From positions 186,001 to 250,000 of the forward strand of contig NW_026728909.1 of assembly GCF_030272615.1 (NCBI RefSeq): a DNA stretch of 64,000 nucleotides, given 5' to 3'. The position numbers were made by a program, and so were the translations under genes. The DNA comes from Cryptomeria japonica (Eukaryota > Streptophyta > Pinopsida > Cupressales > Cupressaceae). Positions 36,521 to 50,482 of this stretch are shown here, one piece after another (position 1 is the first letter of the stretch; each line of letters starts with the position of its first letter). Under the pieces are notes generated by a model. That model saw only the letters and a program-made list of their open reading frames with translations. It was not told the DNA's origin and searched no databases.

Positions 36521-37121
36521 GTTAGGATCAAAAACTGGCCAGCTGTTACCTAGAGTCATTTCATGTATTCAATGCAGGTTTGAGTTCTGATAAACCAGGG
36601 CTCTCGTAGCATCCACGGCTTCTCAGCCGGGTCCATGCTAGTTTGCTTCCTTCTGAAGTTATTACGGTCGGAAACTGGGCAGCGGTTACCTGAAGTCAAG
36701 TCATGCACTAAATGCAACCTGAAGTCAAGTCATGCACTAAATGTAAGTTTGAATTCTAATAACAAGGGCTTTCGTACGATGCATTGACAATTCTATGAAT
36801 ACAATACATGTTACACATTTTATGCATATAATACATGTTGCATATACATATAACTGCATCTAGATGCATCTTAGAATCTTATTCATACAATGCATGTTAC
36901 ACATCCTATGCATATAATGCATTTTACATAGACATATAACTACATGCAGATGCATCGTAGAAGCTGGATAGAGGGTGCCCTCGTACGTCACACTACTGCT
37001 CAGACTGAGTCCATGCTTCCTTCGTGTCTGCCCGGGAGATCTTTTCCTATATAAATGATGAATCCTTCTTCATATACTCAATCTATCCATCTTCATTCGA
37101 CCGTTCAATACAGACGGTATA
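36521..37121 (+). promoter_or_regulatory. TLP-A4 extended promoter
   Basis: Two modules and the full ATGCAT-rich block; TATA box 37048-37055. Confidence 0.65.
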
Positions 37122-37905
37122 ATGGCAACAGTATCAGATCTTGTGCTTATTCTTGTGGCTGGACTGGCTATATATCTTCAGATGCAAGGTAAGTTGTATT
37201 GGTAACATAAGAGTTTTAGATTGAATACACTATATATCCGAGGTTCACAATAATAATATGCGTGTGTTTTTTGTTGCAGAGGCGGCAGCAGTTAAGTTTG
37301 AGATAACGAACCAGTGCAGGTACACGGTTTGGGCGGCAGGATTACCCGGCGGAGGGCAGCAGCTCGACCAGGGTAAGACATGGACCGTCGATGTGCCGGC
37401 AGGGACAAAGGGAGCAAGATTCTGGGGCCGAACCGGCTGCTCTTTTGATGCGAGCGACCGAGGAACCTGTCAAACCGGTGACTGCAACGGCCAATTGAGC
37501 TGCCAGGTCTCGGGAGGCATTCCCACCACGCTGGCTGAGTACACCCTCAATGGAGATGGCAACAAGGACTTCTACGACGTCTCCCTGGTGGATGAATTCA
37601 ACGGTCCTCTCTCCATCAATCCTACAAACGGACAGTGCACTGCCCCTGCATGCAAAGCCGACGTCAATGCTGTTTGCCCTGCTGAGTTGAAGGTGAATGG
37701 CGGATGCAATAGTGCCTGCACTGTCTTTCAAACTGACCAGTATTGCTACAGAGGTGCCTATGTCGACAACTGCCCTGCCACAAACTACTCGATGATCTTC
37801 AAGAACCAGTGCCCTCAGGCCTACAGTTATGCCAAGGATGATACTTCCAGCACTTTCACCTGCCCTTCTGGAACCACTGACTACAGTATTGTATTCTGTC
37901 CCTAA
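37122..37905 (+). CDS. Thaumatin-like protein A, copy 4
   Basis: Exons 37122-37188 and 37280-37905. The protein is identical to copy 3, including the shared GAT codon. The intron donor is GTAAGT instead of the GTAAGC of the other copies (T at 37194), which should slightly improve splicing. AATAAA 38078-38083. Confidence 0.92.
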
Positions 37906-38148
37906 ATCTATATAGGAGTATGCTCATCTACATCCTAATAATCAGCTATGAGTGTATCACCTCCGTATTTAGTATCTGATATATGGTGGCATAAACTATC
38001 ACTCGGTAGTCATATAAATAAGCCATCATTTGTTGTAAGGCGTTAGATGCAATTTTGAAGTATCACAGTTTACTATAAATAAAAGTCCAATATTCTAATG
38101 GGCAATTTGAAATAGGTAATTCATATGCAATATCTTTTTATAAATTTC

Positions 38149-39242
38149 TTTTATTATTTTAGTAGGGAAGGGGTCCTAAACCCTTACAAAAAAAACAAAT
38201 AAACTAGAGAGCAACGACACAATCGCTGGCATCGGATAGCCAACACCCCAGAAAGCATAGAAACAACTCTCAAAAGTAATAAAACACTAACAATACCCAC
38301 ATAACTAAACATAATAACCCTCTCCAACTTCCTACTATCCATAATACAACTACTAGCATATAACTAAAAAGAGTTCATAATAGTATCAGAGTACTTAATC
38401 CACATGAAAACACCCAACATAAGGCATGCAGGCCTGTTTAGATAAAAGTCCATGTTAAAACTAATACTATCATCTTTTGAAATCAACCCAGACCAAAAAA
38501 AAGCACCAACCCAATAGCATCCTACTCATCCTTGATGACGTTCCATTCCCGCACAAGACACTACATCAGTTCCTTCTAGATCTTAGGTTACAACATGTCC
38601 TCTTTCTGCTCCTCTTGCAGGTTGACATCCTTCATCTTTTTTGCTTTTTTCTTCATCTTTCTCTATCTCAAGACAAACCCCATAACGACATTCTGCATAA
38701 TTCATCAGTAATAGCACATAGGGAATTCAAGGCCTCTCCCATTAGCTGATGTCCTTGCCTATATTCGTCCATCTTCGCTTTAAGGTTCATGACCTTAACT
38801 TGTAGGTTAATTATCTAGTTTTGCTATTATTTGATGCTAAAATTCTCCTCCTCGGTAGGAGAGTCCTGAGAACAGGGCACCATTTCCACATCCTAAAAAA
38901 GTATTTTGAAGCAAGGATTTTTGTTTTGAATCAACCTTGTCCTCTAGAGAATCACTTAAACCCTTTGAATCCTCCTTACTGTCCTCCCCTTGTTCCTCCC
39001 CTTCCACCTGAAATTCCTCATCCTCCCCCCCTCCTCACTAGAGCTCCTGAGTTGTCATCATCATCAAGGGTAAAAGCCTTTGCCGGTTCAGGGGAAACAT
39101 CTTCGGTTTCAATTTGTTTTTCTTGTCTTTGGCGAGCAGATGAGCCGACCTTCTTTCACCAAAGTGACCCTCCTATTTCTCCTTTTCATGCAGGTTATCT
39201 TTCACCTAATCTCATAGTTCTTACAAGATGAAAAATCAGACA
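38149..39242 (-). mobile_element. Unclassified retroelement 3' end, unit 4
   Basis: Counterpart of 1147-2240. A private G-to-T change lies just outside its end, near 38146. Confidence 0.4.
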
Positions 39243-42132
39243 CCAATAATATCTATAGGTCCATTGCTATTGTATCCCATCCGTCGTATGATCAGGAATC
39301 ATTAACCATATTGTTGTGTTGGTATGGCCACCTCTAGAGTAGCAGCTCTGACCTCTTCCTCATCCTTGTATAGCCAACTAAGGATGTCTTTCCCTTATGA
39401 TTCATTTGCTAGTGTGCCCAATTGGATAAATTTTCCATCAAACTTGGTGATGGGTTGTGTTGATTGATGTGTCGATGCAGAAGGTTGTCCATGAGATTTT
39501 GGTGATGTTGGTAATTTTGATAGACACATGGGTTCAAAATAGTATTCTCCCATGCCTTGATCTTTGATTTCAACTTTTGTTTGAAGTCCATGGATAAAGA
39601 CTTGATTTTTTCTTGATGATGATCTAATGCTAAGGAAGCTGGAGCTTTCCTATTGTGTGGAACTAGGCTGTCTTGAGCTGTCCCCATAGCATTGCAATGT
39701 TGAAAAGGATTATTATCGGTAGATATGGAGATTTCCTGTCCATTATATGGGAATTTGACACACTGATGGTATGTTGAAGGCACTACTTGCATTTCATGTA
39801 TCCAAGGATGACCCAATAGAATATTGTATGTTAAGTCTATGTCTAAGACTTGGCACATAGTGTCCCTTTGTATCAGTCCTACCTAAATAGGTAGTATCAC
39901 TGTTCCTTTAGATGACTTGTCTTCATCATCATAGGCCTTGATGGTGATCTTTTTGTTTGGATCAATAGACTTCTCAAAGAAGCCTAATGCACGGATAAGC
40001 TTTAAAGCACATATATTGAGACCAACTCCTCCATCTATTAATACTCTTTTAACTCGATGTTTGTAGACTAAGACTTTGATATGAAGGGGAGTGTTATGTG
40101 GATGACTCAAAGAGACATTATCATGTTGGAAAAGGTGAGTTTATGAGGCCCTGTCATATGAGCCACCATGGCTTGGAATTTTATCAATGTCCAGATCTTG
40201 AGGAATGTTTGTTTCAACCAATGCTTGTTCTAAGATATCCTTATCTTTTGGTGAGAACTTGAGCAACTCGAGTATAGATATTTGAGCAGGAGTTCTCTGT
40301 AGTTGATAAACCAAATCATATTGAGTATTGGGAATAGTGGTGGATGTTGATGTATGCCCTTTCAAGACGCATTTTTGAGCTTTGGTTGTCACATTGATTG
40401 ATGCATGGTCTTGTTTGTCCTTGATTTTTATGACATTTATTTGGTTATCATCTATCAATATGTGATTGATGGTGTTGTTGTACAGGTGATTTATACAAGC
40501 TCCTCTTGTATCATTTGATGATGGAGCTCCTCCCTTCTTGTAATTTGGAAGAGGATTTTTAAAAGCATCGTGGTCACCGTTTGTTTTGAGACCATCAACC
40601 ATTAAATCACCTCTATTGATCATATCCTGACCAATATTCTTAAGCCTCATGAAATCATTTGTGTGATGTCCTTTGTTTCGATGAAAATCACAAAAATACG
40701 AATCATTCCACCAAGGTGGTTTGACCTGGGGTTCAAAGTTGTTTATGGTCAGTAATGTGATAATTTTGTTCGCCAGGAGTTCTCGAAATGTCAATTCTAA
40801 GGTTTTCCCTAATGGTGTGTAGATGTGTCTATTTGGGAAAGTGTTGGTGTTACCTCTTTGGTTTGTATTATTCCCTCAGTTAGCCTTGTTTATTGTTGTT
40901 GCCTTGGGTATTGTTATTGGTATTTGAAATTGAAGGTCCTTGATTGGTATTTTGTGGATAAGTGTTAGTGCCTTGATTAACACCCTTTTGATTTTTGTTA
41001 GATTGTGGATTACCTCATAAAGCTAATACTGGTTGTTTGGACTTCATATCATTAGCATCAGCTCCTCCATCATTAACAATGTTTTTGTTTCTTGTCCAAA
41101 ATCTTGATTTGTCTAAAGTGTTGTTGTTATTTTTATTGTTAAAGGAGTGAGTGTTGGATGAGTTAATTCCTTCCTTAAATAACTTCAATGTTCCTTTCTT
41201 GATGTAGGCTTCCTCTACTTGGATTCCATTTTCTATCAACTTGGTAAAAGCTGGTATGCATTGGAGCTTGAGTTGATAACACATCTCACTATTTAGATTG
41301 TCAATAAAGATCTCCATCTTTTCCTTTTCAGGCATGTCTCGAGGATATCTCGAAACCATACGTCTCCAACACTGAAGAAACACCATGAATGTTTCATTGC
41401 TTTTTTGTTTGGTGTTGCATACATCCAACATGGTGATTGCATCCTAAATATTATAGGAGTATTTTGTGATAAATTTGTTTACAAACTCATCAAATGATCT
41501 GATGGGAAGTGTAAGTTTAGACAACCACTCCATTGTTTTCCCTCCCAAACTTCTTGGGAATAGTCTCATTAAGAATCATCGTGAGAAAACTCTAGGCTTA
41601 TGGTACAAAATTCCCGAACATGATTGCGAGGATCACTTTTAGCATCGTATTTGTCATACTTTCGCATATCTGAATTTGGGGGAAAAGGTATCATGTTTAA
41701 TCTCCTGTCAAAGGAGTAAGGACAGATTTCATCCAAGGAGTATCGCATTGTGGTCCCTTGTTGCATGTTCTACATTTGCCTTTGCAGCATTTGGATTTGT
41801 TGTGTAAGAGTGACCATGGGTGCATTTGTATGTCGAGGGAAACCTTCCCCCTTTCATTAAGATTATCCTGAGGTCGGCCATGGTTGTGTTCGGGGGTGTT
41901 ATTTTGTTCATGCATGATTTATGGGCCATGTGTTTCTTCTTCTATTTTTTGGTCTTGATAGGCATAATTTCTAGACCTTGTTCTAAAAATTCTTTCAGCG
42001 ACATTCCTTAAGTTTTCGGTATTAAAATCTTTAGGAAGTGTAACTCCTTTTCTAGTTAGCATGAGCATATATTTTTCCTCGTTTGCTTCAATAAGTCTTT
42101 CCATGAGCCTTTGGAATGAGGGGTTTTCTTGA
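39243..42132 (-). pseudogene. Ty3/gypsy gag-protease-G-patch relic, unit 4
   Basis: Shares the Val-to-Gly change with units 3 and 5. Private A at 41656 is silent in the DKYD region and is a CpG-type transition. Confidence 0.8.
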
Positions 42133-45037
42133 CATTCTTGGAGTTGTCATTCCTAAGTCACTTTGCTCAATGATTTGAGAGAAAAGACATTGACTTGAGG
42201 GATCATGTTAGATAGAGAACAATGGAACATCCCTTGGGAAGTTGAGCTATTCAATATAGCTCCATAACTTGCACCAAGAGTCCCATTGGTGTGTGGATCT
42301 TTTGGAACCTTAATTTTACGTTTCTGTACACCACATTTCCTGCACACATTTGTGGCGCCCACCATGGGGCCGAACCCCATTAATCTTATCATTTTTTTTG
42401 TAGGAGCAATATTGCAAGCACGTGGGAAAGCTGGTTTAGCACATTGGGACCTTTCTTTAGTGCGTAGAAACATTAGTTAGTGCTTCTAGTATACTATTTA
42501 GTGAAGACCTCTCCACTAGCACATTTAGACTTTTTGTTAGCACCTGATATTCTGGTTGTATTCTATATCATCATAACGCATTCGACAAACATAGTAGAAC
42601 ATTCGGTAACCATCTTAGCGCATAGAAGTCATTTTGTAGCACATTTTCATGTTTTTGTAGTGCATCTGCACGTTTCTGTAGCTCACCTGTGCAATAGTCT
42701 AATGCATAGCTCTAACAAAGGAAAACGCAAAACTGTAATCGAAGAAAGAAAATTTTAGGCTTGTGAAGCCCACCCTCAGAATTTGATTATTTTGCTAACT
42801 GATTTTGTTCAGGTTCAAACCTTTTTCTGCAGGAGCAATAGGAGTTAGTTTAAGTTTTTCTTTTCTTTCTTTCAAAAGTTAGTTAAAAAGAACTCACCCT
42901 CTTTTTTATTGCAAAAGCTTAAAATAAACCTCATAAGTTCTTTGGGATGTTTAAAATGAACTTCATACTTTCCTTTGGTATTTAAAACAAAACTTCATCT
43001 TTTTCTTATTGCATGGGTAAAAAGAACAACAAAGAAAAAAATTTCATTCTTCCAAGTTAGGAAAACACTTCGTTCGGGTTTTAAAAGAACAACAAATTTA
43101 CTTTTCAATCAACAAAGGTAAAAAGAAATTCACCTTCCTTTGGTGCCTAAAAGGATTCATTTTAATTTATTGCAAAAGTAAAAGAAACTCATCTTTATTT
43201 TGTGCAAGGAAAAAGGGAAAGTTCTCACTTATCAACTTTAATTTTGTTGACCAAAATCACGATTTCTTTTGTTGACCAGGATTTCCAATTTTTTGATAGA
43301 AAATCATTGCTATAAAAGGTTAAAAAGAACACCATACTTTTTGGAGCAAAATCTCCAAACAGAAGTTAGCAAATCATTTCTTTGAAAGGTTAAAAAGAAC
43401 ACTTGAGTGCCTTGTCTCGAAAGTGGAAAGTATATGCTCTCCCCTTAATTGGGTGACCAAAATGCCAAACCACTCTTTCATGCTTTCTTCATTTCAAGCA
43501 GTTAAATCATTTAGCAAGCCTGTCATCCCGAGTTTCTCTTAGAGTGCCATTTAAATGGTCGGTGAGAAGGGAATGACCTAATTTCGAGCCCCATGGTGGG
43601 TGCCAGAAATGTTTGTGGGAAATGCAGTGGTGTACAAAAACATAAAATTCAGGTTCCAAAAGATCCACACACCAATGGGACTCTTGGTGCAAGTTATGAA
43701 GCTATATTGAATAGCTCAACTTCCCAAGGGATGTTCCATTGTTCTCTATCTCACAGGATCCCTCAAGTCAATGTCTTTTCTCTCAAATCACGGAGCAAAG
43801 TGACTTAGGAATAACAACTCCAAGAATGGGTGATGTTTGATTAATTTACCATGATTTCATTCCTAGATATGTATGATATTGAATCTATGATGATTTTAAA
43901 CTAGTATGAATTTTATGTTATGATAAAGATTAGCAATCCTCTCCTAACAATATATACTAGTCTAACATGGATATGCTATGATATTTAAAATTACTTCTAA
44001 AATGCTATTAAGATGATTTTATCAAAGAGAGGCTAAATGCTCAGTAAAATGACTATAGATTACATGCATGAAACTTGGATATCTCAAAATGAGAGAATGA
44101 GAGCTCTATTTATAGGGAAAATAGGGAAATGGATGGTCAAGATTGGATAATCTTAACAAGGGCCAGGATTGAAAGTTATCAATCCATGTTTACAATTCTC
44201 ACCAATGAAATGGTGACAATTGTCAACAAGAGGTTGCTTGAGAGGAGATGAAATAATAATTAAATGCTTGAGAAGACATGATGGTTACCTTAGGAGCTAA
44301 GGGTTAATGTTAGGTTAGGGTTATCCATTGGATAAAGCTTTTACCCAAGCAGTAAACTCTTGTGCAAGGGTTAAAGGGATAACCAAAGTTAAAGCCATGA
44401 ATGTTTTATGAGACCCTTGGGTTAGATGAGGGTTGAGTTAGAGAGAAAGTCTCTAGCCATGAAAGAAGGTTGAGTTAACCATTAATGGTTATGAAGACTT
44501 TGAGGGTTAACTTGTTGAGGACATAAAGCCTTTAATAGTTATTGAAGACTTTGAGGGTTTGAGAAGTGACTTCCCTTTTCTTAGGGATGTGACAATAATT
44601 AGGAGATGGATTAGGCTAAATTAGAATTGATTAGAATAATCTAGAAGGGGTTTAGGGAGGCAAGTGGGAGATGTAGGAAAATGGAAGTGGAGGAAAAAGG
44701 AATTTAATTAAAATAAAACTACTTTATTTCAATCAAATAGATGCAACTTGCATAAATACAAGTGAGGGATTTAAATAAATAAATTAGAATTATTTATTTG
44801 CAAGGATTAATTTAATTAAATGTAAGTTTAATTAAAAGGGGAGAAGGGGGAATTTAATTAAATAAAGTAATTTATTTAATCAAAGGCTAGAAAAGGCTTA
44901 GGTGAACTTAATTAAATAAATTGAGTAATTCATTTAATCAAATAGATGAATATAAAGAATTTAATTAAATAGAAGAATGAGATTAAAATAAATATTAAAT
45001 ATTCATTTAGGAAAGTGGTCAGATTTATACGTCTACA
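42133..45037. mobile_element. Head-to-head LTR block, unit 4
   Basis: LTR fragment 42133-42348 (+), primer-binding site 42353-42370, leader 42371-43587 with the 21 bp repeat at 42437-42714, second site 43588-43605 (-), complete LTR 43610-45037 (-). Confidence 0.72.
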
Positions 45038-46046
45038 ATAATTACTATCATATCACCAATAATGTGATAAAGGCAATTTGTATGTAATATATAGTTACGG
45101 AAAAATTTCTCCCATCTTATTATTATAGTTTTAAAATTTTAAATATGTGTATATCCATGCAAATTTATTAGAATCCACTATTATGGATTGAGTTGATACA
45201 ATATGTATTGGAAAGTAGATTAGTTTTGTGTTGAGTATATTTATTTATTAATTCTTACTCTATCTTATTAGCACCATATGTCCTTGTCACATCAAAGAGT
45301 GACATATCTTACTACAAACATAAAATAAATACATAATGAATACATATTTCAAAATTAGAAATATATAACAACTTTCAACTAAAAAATATAAAATTAATTT
45401 CAAGTAAAATGAAATAATCTTTCCAAATAAAATAACTCATAACATTTAAATAAAAATAAGAACAAGAAAAAAAAAATGTCAAGTAATATAATTTTAATTA
45501 TTGTAAAGTAATTTGGCTCATGGGTTCCTTTCCCTATTGAGGTGGTTGGAGATAGGGTGAAGAACTGATAGTGCTAAGTGCAAAAGTGTGTGGACTTCTT
45601 AAAGGCCTCCATTAATGTAGTGAGTCTAGATCATGTCAACTCGTCCTTTGCATTCACAAACAACCAAAAACCTAATCAAGATATTCCAAAAGGTAATAAT
45701 GTGAAAATTGAAACTTAGTTTCTCTAGTATGTTTAGTTTGAATGTAAAGCTGATAAGAGATATTGGATGTAGCTACTATGTAGGATTTTGTCTACGTAAG
45801 TAAGAGTAGAGATGCATTCTGGCCCTATTTTAGATTTGTTATTTAATTGAAAAATTTTCAATTTTTAATATATATGGAATGCAACACCCAAAAGTAGCTA
45901 GTTTACAAAAAAATCAATTGTGACTCAAAATTTTATTTGATGAATGTAAATAATCTATATTTTAAAATTAAGATTTATAATTCAAAACAAGTAAATATCT
46001 GTATTATTTGAATATATATATATATTTAATATATTAGAACTTAAAA
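45038..46046. other. AT-rich convergent spacer, unit 4
   Basis: No gene recognised. Confidence 0.6.
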
Positions 46047-46295
46047 TGTTAAAAAGATAACTGCGTATGGATTAGCTTTTCCTCATTACCCATTAAAATA
46101 CCGATGGAATTTTATTTACAATAAACTGTGATACTTGGAAACTGGCATGTATACCTTACACCAACCGATGGCTTATTTACATGACTCTACCAAATGATAG
46201 TTTATGCCACCATATATCAGATACTAAATACACGGGTGATAAGATCATAGCTGATTATTTGGAGGTTATAATGACTATGATGATCCTATATATAT

Positions 46296-47090
46296 CTAGG
46301 GACAGAATACAATACTATAGTCGGTGGTACCAGAGGGGCAGGTGAAAGTGCTGGAAGAATCGTCCTTAGCATAACTGTATGCCTGTGGGCACTGGTTCTT
46401 GAACATCATCGAGTAGTTTGTGGCGGGGCAGTTCTTGACATAGGAACCTCTGCAGCAATACTGGTCAGTTTGAAAGACAGTACAGGCACTATTGCATCCA
46501 CCATTCACCTTCAATTCAGCAGGGCAAGCAGCATTCACGTCGGCTTTGCATGCAGGGGCAGTGCACTGTCCATTTGTAGGATTGATGGAGAGAGGAACGT
46601 TGAAGCCGTCAACCAGGGAGACATCGTAGAAGTCCTGGTTGCCATCTCCATTTAGGGTGTACTCGACCAGCGTGGTCGGAACGCCCCCCGAGACTTGGCA
46701 GCTCAGTTGGCCGTTGCAGTCACCAGTTTGACAGGTTCCTCGGCCGCTCGCATCGAAAGAACAGCCAGTTCGGCCCCAGAATCTTGCCGCCTTTGTCCCT
46801 GCCGGCACATCGACGGTCCATGTCTGACCTTGGTCAAGCTGCTGCCCTCCTCCTGGTAGTCCTGCCACCCAAACTGTGTACCCGCACTGGTTTCGTATAT
46901 CAAACTTAACTGCCCACGCCTCTGCAACAAAACATACACACACAAAAATTATCGTAAGGCCTAGAGAGATGTATATACCATTCAACAACCTACAACACGT
47001 ATTATTTTACCAACACATCTTACGTTGCATATGTAAAGATATGGCCAGTCCAGCCATAAGAACAAGCGCAAGATCTGATACCATCGCCAT
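46296..47090 (-). CDS. Thaumatin-like protein B, copy 4 (two missense changes)
   Basis: Exons complement(47024..47090) and complement(46296..46921). This is the only TLP-B copy whose protein differs: Met for Val at residue 12 in the hydrophobic core of the signal peptide, and Val for Ala at residue 41 right after the conserved YTVW motif. The second is a CpG-type transition. Both are conservative and the 16 cysteines and cleft residues are kept. TATA box 47164-47157 and AATAAA 46116-46111 on the minus strand. Confidence 0.93.
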
Positions 47091-47317
47091 TATACCGTCT
47101 GAATTGAACGATTGAATGAAGATAGATAGATTGGGTATATGAGGAGGGATTATTCATTTATATAGAAAAAGATCGCTCCGCCGGTCATGAAGGAAGCAAC
47201 AGAGGAAGGACCCGGCATGAGAAGGCTAGTATCGTACGCATTCCGGTTACAGAATTCAAGCTTGCATTTATAACATGACTTGACTTCAGGTAAGAGCTGC
47301 CCAGTTTCCAACCGTAA
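47091..47317 (-). promoter_or_regulatory. TLP-B4 promoter
   Basis: Single-module promoter; no change noticed. Confidence 0.7.
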
Positions 47318-48854
47318 GGGTCATCAATATTCAGATAATAGCTGTAATATTAAAGACAACCAAGTTTCACAACAAATCAAACCAACAAAACATAAATAGC
47401 CATATGATATGGGAAAAAAAGGATGTTGGATTTAGTTTCATTGAACTTTAACTCTAAAGTAGCCAAATAAATATATAAGGACTTCCTAAAGTTTATTTTT
47501 TTATTTATTTTTGTAGCCCCCACCAATATTGTATAATAGACAAATTAGATATGGGACTGAGCATTAAGACTTCTATTTGAAGACCAACCCTAGATAACAC
47601 CCTTGGCCCTTCAACTATTAATAAATAATTTAGAGCCAACTACCTTAAGAATAAATATATAACGGGGTGAAGGACTCCCTTGTAAGATAAAATAGGACAA
47701 GAATGAAATATTGAAAAAAGAATTTAATATGATCTAACAAATATATTTTTCAAATTACCAATATAAACCTGTAAATTGGGAAAGAAATCTAGACTCCTAA
47801 AGAGGAATTGCTTATCTACAAAGAGAAAATATTCTCAAGGAGTTTCAAGCCTTTTGCAAATAGGGAAGGGTTGCAAAGAAGATGTAAGGGAGTTTAGATT
47901 ACTTTCTTAGAATTTCTTAGTCATAGTTAAAATTTTATGTATGATTACTTATTTTTAATCTCATTGTTTGAAACTAAGTATATACAAAGAAAAAAAATCC
48001 TAAAATAATCATAAAAAAAATCTCTGACTAGAAAATTTTAAATATTTAGAAAATATAGTTGTCCTTTTAGATTTGCAAATTTCTAAAAAAAACTTGTTCC
48101 CCTAGACCTAATCGACATTTCAAGATATTCTTATTTCACTATTGATAATAATTTAGTCTATTTTTTTAAATCATAAGTTCATATTCCACTACTTATTTAA
48201 CATTTTTATTTGAAAGCAAATAATACCTATTTAAAAATTAAACCAATTTTTTGAAATTATTATAATATTAGTTACAAAAGTCAATTAAAATGTATATTTT
48301 TCAAATATTAAATTTTAAACTATTGATATGTTGAGTATTAATTAATAAGTTGTAATCTCACTTTTAATTATCGACAAACTTGAAAAATTTATAAATACAT
48401 TAATAAACATAAAATTTTAAAAATAGATTGAGAAACATTCATAAGAAAACAAAGTATATAATTTAGAAAAATGGATCAATCAAACAAAATATCAAGTTTA
48501 ACCAAAAGAAATTGTAAGCTTTTCCAATTTGATTCTATGAACTTAACATCTTCTTCAAATAATTTTTCTACAGTTTTTTGTTTGAACATTATTTATTAAT
48601 AAATTGTATTCTCACTTTTAATTACTAATAAACTTAAATAAATTTATAAATACATTAATAAGAATAAATTTAAAAAATAGATTTAAAAACACTTATAAGA
48701 AAACAAAATATATAATTTTTAAAAAGTGGGTCAATCAAACAAAATATCAAGTTTAAGCAAAAGAAATTCTATGAAGTTAAAATCTTTATCAAGATAATTT
48801 TACATCTTCCGATTTGATTCTTAGGCTACCTTGGCTTTTCAAGTCACTGAAATA
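47318..48854. other. AT-rich divergent intergenic DNA, unit 4
   Basis: No gene seen; 254 bp direct duplication at 48337-48821. A T-to-C change near 48691 in its second copy is shared only with unit 5. Confidence 0.6.
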
Positions 48855-49455
48855 GTTAGGATCAAAAACTGGCCAGCTGTTACCTAGAGTCATTTCATGT
48901 ATTCAATGCAGGTTTGAGTTCTGATAAACCAGGGCTCTCGTAGCATCCACGGCTTCTCAGCCGGGTCCATGCTAGTTTGCTTCCTTCTGAAGTTATTACG
49001 GTCGGAAACTGGGCAGCGGTTACCTGAAGTCAAGTCATGCACTAAATGCAACCTGAAGTCAAGTCATGCACTAAATGTAAGTTTGAATTCTAATAACAAG
49101 GGCTTTCGTACGATGCATTGACAATTCTATGAATACAATACATGTTACACATTTTATGCATATAATACATGTTGCATATACATATAACTGCATCTAGATG
49201 CATCTTAGAATCTTATTCATACAATGCATGTTACACATCCTATGCATATAATGCATTTTACATAGACATATAACTACATGCAGATGCATCGTAGAAGCTG
49301 GATAGAGGGTGCCCTCGTACGTCACACTACTGCTCAGACTGAGTCCATGCTTCCTTCGTGTCTGCCCGGGAGATCTTTTCCTATATAAATGATGAATCCT
49401 TCTTCATATACTCAATCTATCCATCTTCATTCGACCGTTCAATACAGACGGTATA
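48855..49455 (+). promoter_or_regulatory. TLP-A5 extended promoter
   Basis: Two modules and the full ATGCAT-rich block; TATA box 49382-49389. Confidence 0.65.
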
Positions 49456-50239
49456 ATGGCAACAGTATCAGATCTTGTGCTTATTCTTGTGGCTGGACTG
49501 GCTATATATCTTCAGATGCAAGGTAAGCTGTATTGGTAACATAAGAGTTTTAGATTGAATACACTATATATCCGAGGTTCACAATAATAATATGCGTGTG
49601 TTTTTTGTTGCAGAGGCGGCAGCAGTTAAGTTTGAGATAACGAACCAGTGCAGGTACACGGTTTGGGCGGCAGGATTACCCGGCGGAGGGCAGCAGCTCG
49701 ACCAGGGTAAGACATGGACCGTCGATGTGCCGGCAGGGACAAAGGGAGCAAGATTCTGGGGCCGAACCGGCTGCTCTTTTGATGCGAGCGACCGAGGAAC
49801 CTGTCAAACCGGTGACTGCAACGGCCAATTGAGCTGCCAGGTCTCGGGAGGCATTCCCACCACGCTGGCTGAGTACACCCTCAATGGAGATGGCAACAAG
49901 GACTTCTACGACGTCTCCCTGGTGGACGAATTCAACGGTCCTCTCTCCATCAATCCTACAAACGGACAGTGCACTGCCCCTGCATGCAAAGCCGACGTCA
50001 ATGCTGTTTGCCCTGCTGAGTTGAAGGTGAATGGCGGATGCAATAGTGCCTGCACTGTCTTTCAAACTGACCAGTATTGCTACAGAGGTGCCTATGTCGA
50101 CAACTGCCCTGCCACAAACTACTCGATGATCTTCAAGAACCAGTGCCCTCAGGCCTACAGTTATGCCAAGGATGATACTTCCAGCACTTTCACCTGCCCT
50201 TCTGGAACCACTGACTACAGTATTGTATTCTGTCCCTAA
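49456..50239 (+). CDS. Thaumatin-like protein A, copy 5
   Basis: Exons 49456-49522 and 49614-50239. The protein is the array consensus for TLP-A, and the Asp127 codon is GAC, unlike copies 3 and 4. AATAAA 50412-50417. Confidence 0.92.
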
Positions 50240-50482
50240 ATCTATATAGGAGTATGCTCATCTACATCCTAATAATCAGCTATGAGTGTATCACCTCCGT
50301 ATTTAGTATCTGATATATGGTGGCATAAACTATCACTCGGTAGTCATATAAATAAGCCATCATTTGTTGTAAGGCGTTAGATGCAATTTTGAAGTATCAC
50401 AGTTTACTATAAATAAAAGTCCAATATTCTAATGGGCAATTTGAAATAGGTAATTCATATGCAATATCTTTTTATAAATGTC

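Larger units (their letters stand above)
24669..37002. repeat. Tandem array unit 3 (12,334 bp)
   Basis: Shares a silent GAT codon in TLP-A (near 25258) only with unit 4, and a Val-to-Gly change in the gag relic with units 4 and 5. Private G at 31175, where the other units have A. Confidence 0.97.
37003..49336. repeat. Tandem array unit 4 (12,334 bp)
   Basis: Private changes include T at 37194 (donor site of the TLP-A intron), T near 38146, A at 41656, and two missense changes in TLP-B. Shares a T-to-C change near 48691 only with unit 5. Confidence 0.97.
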
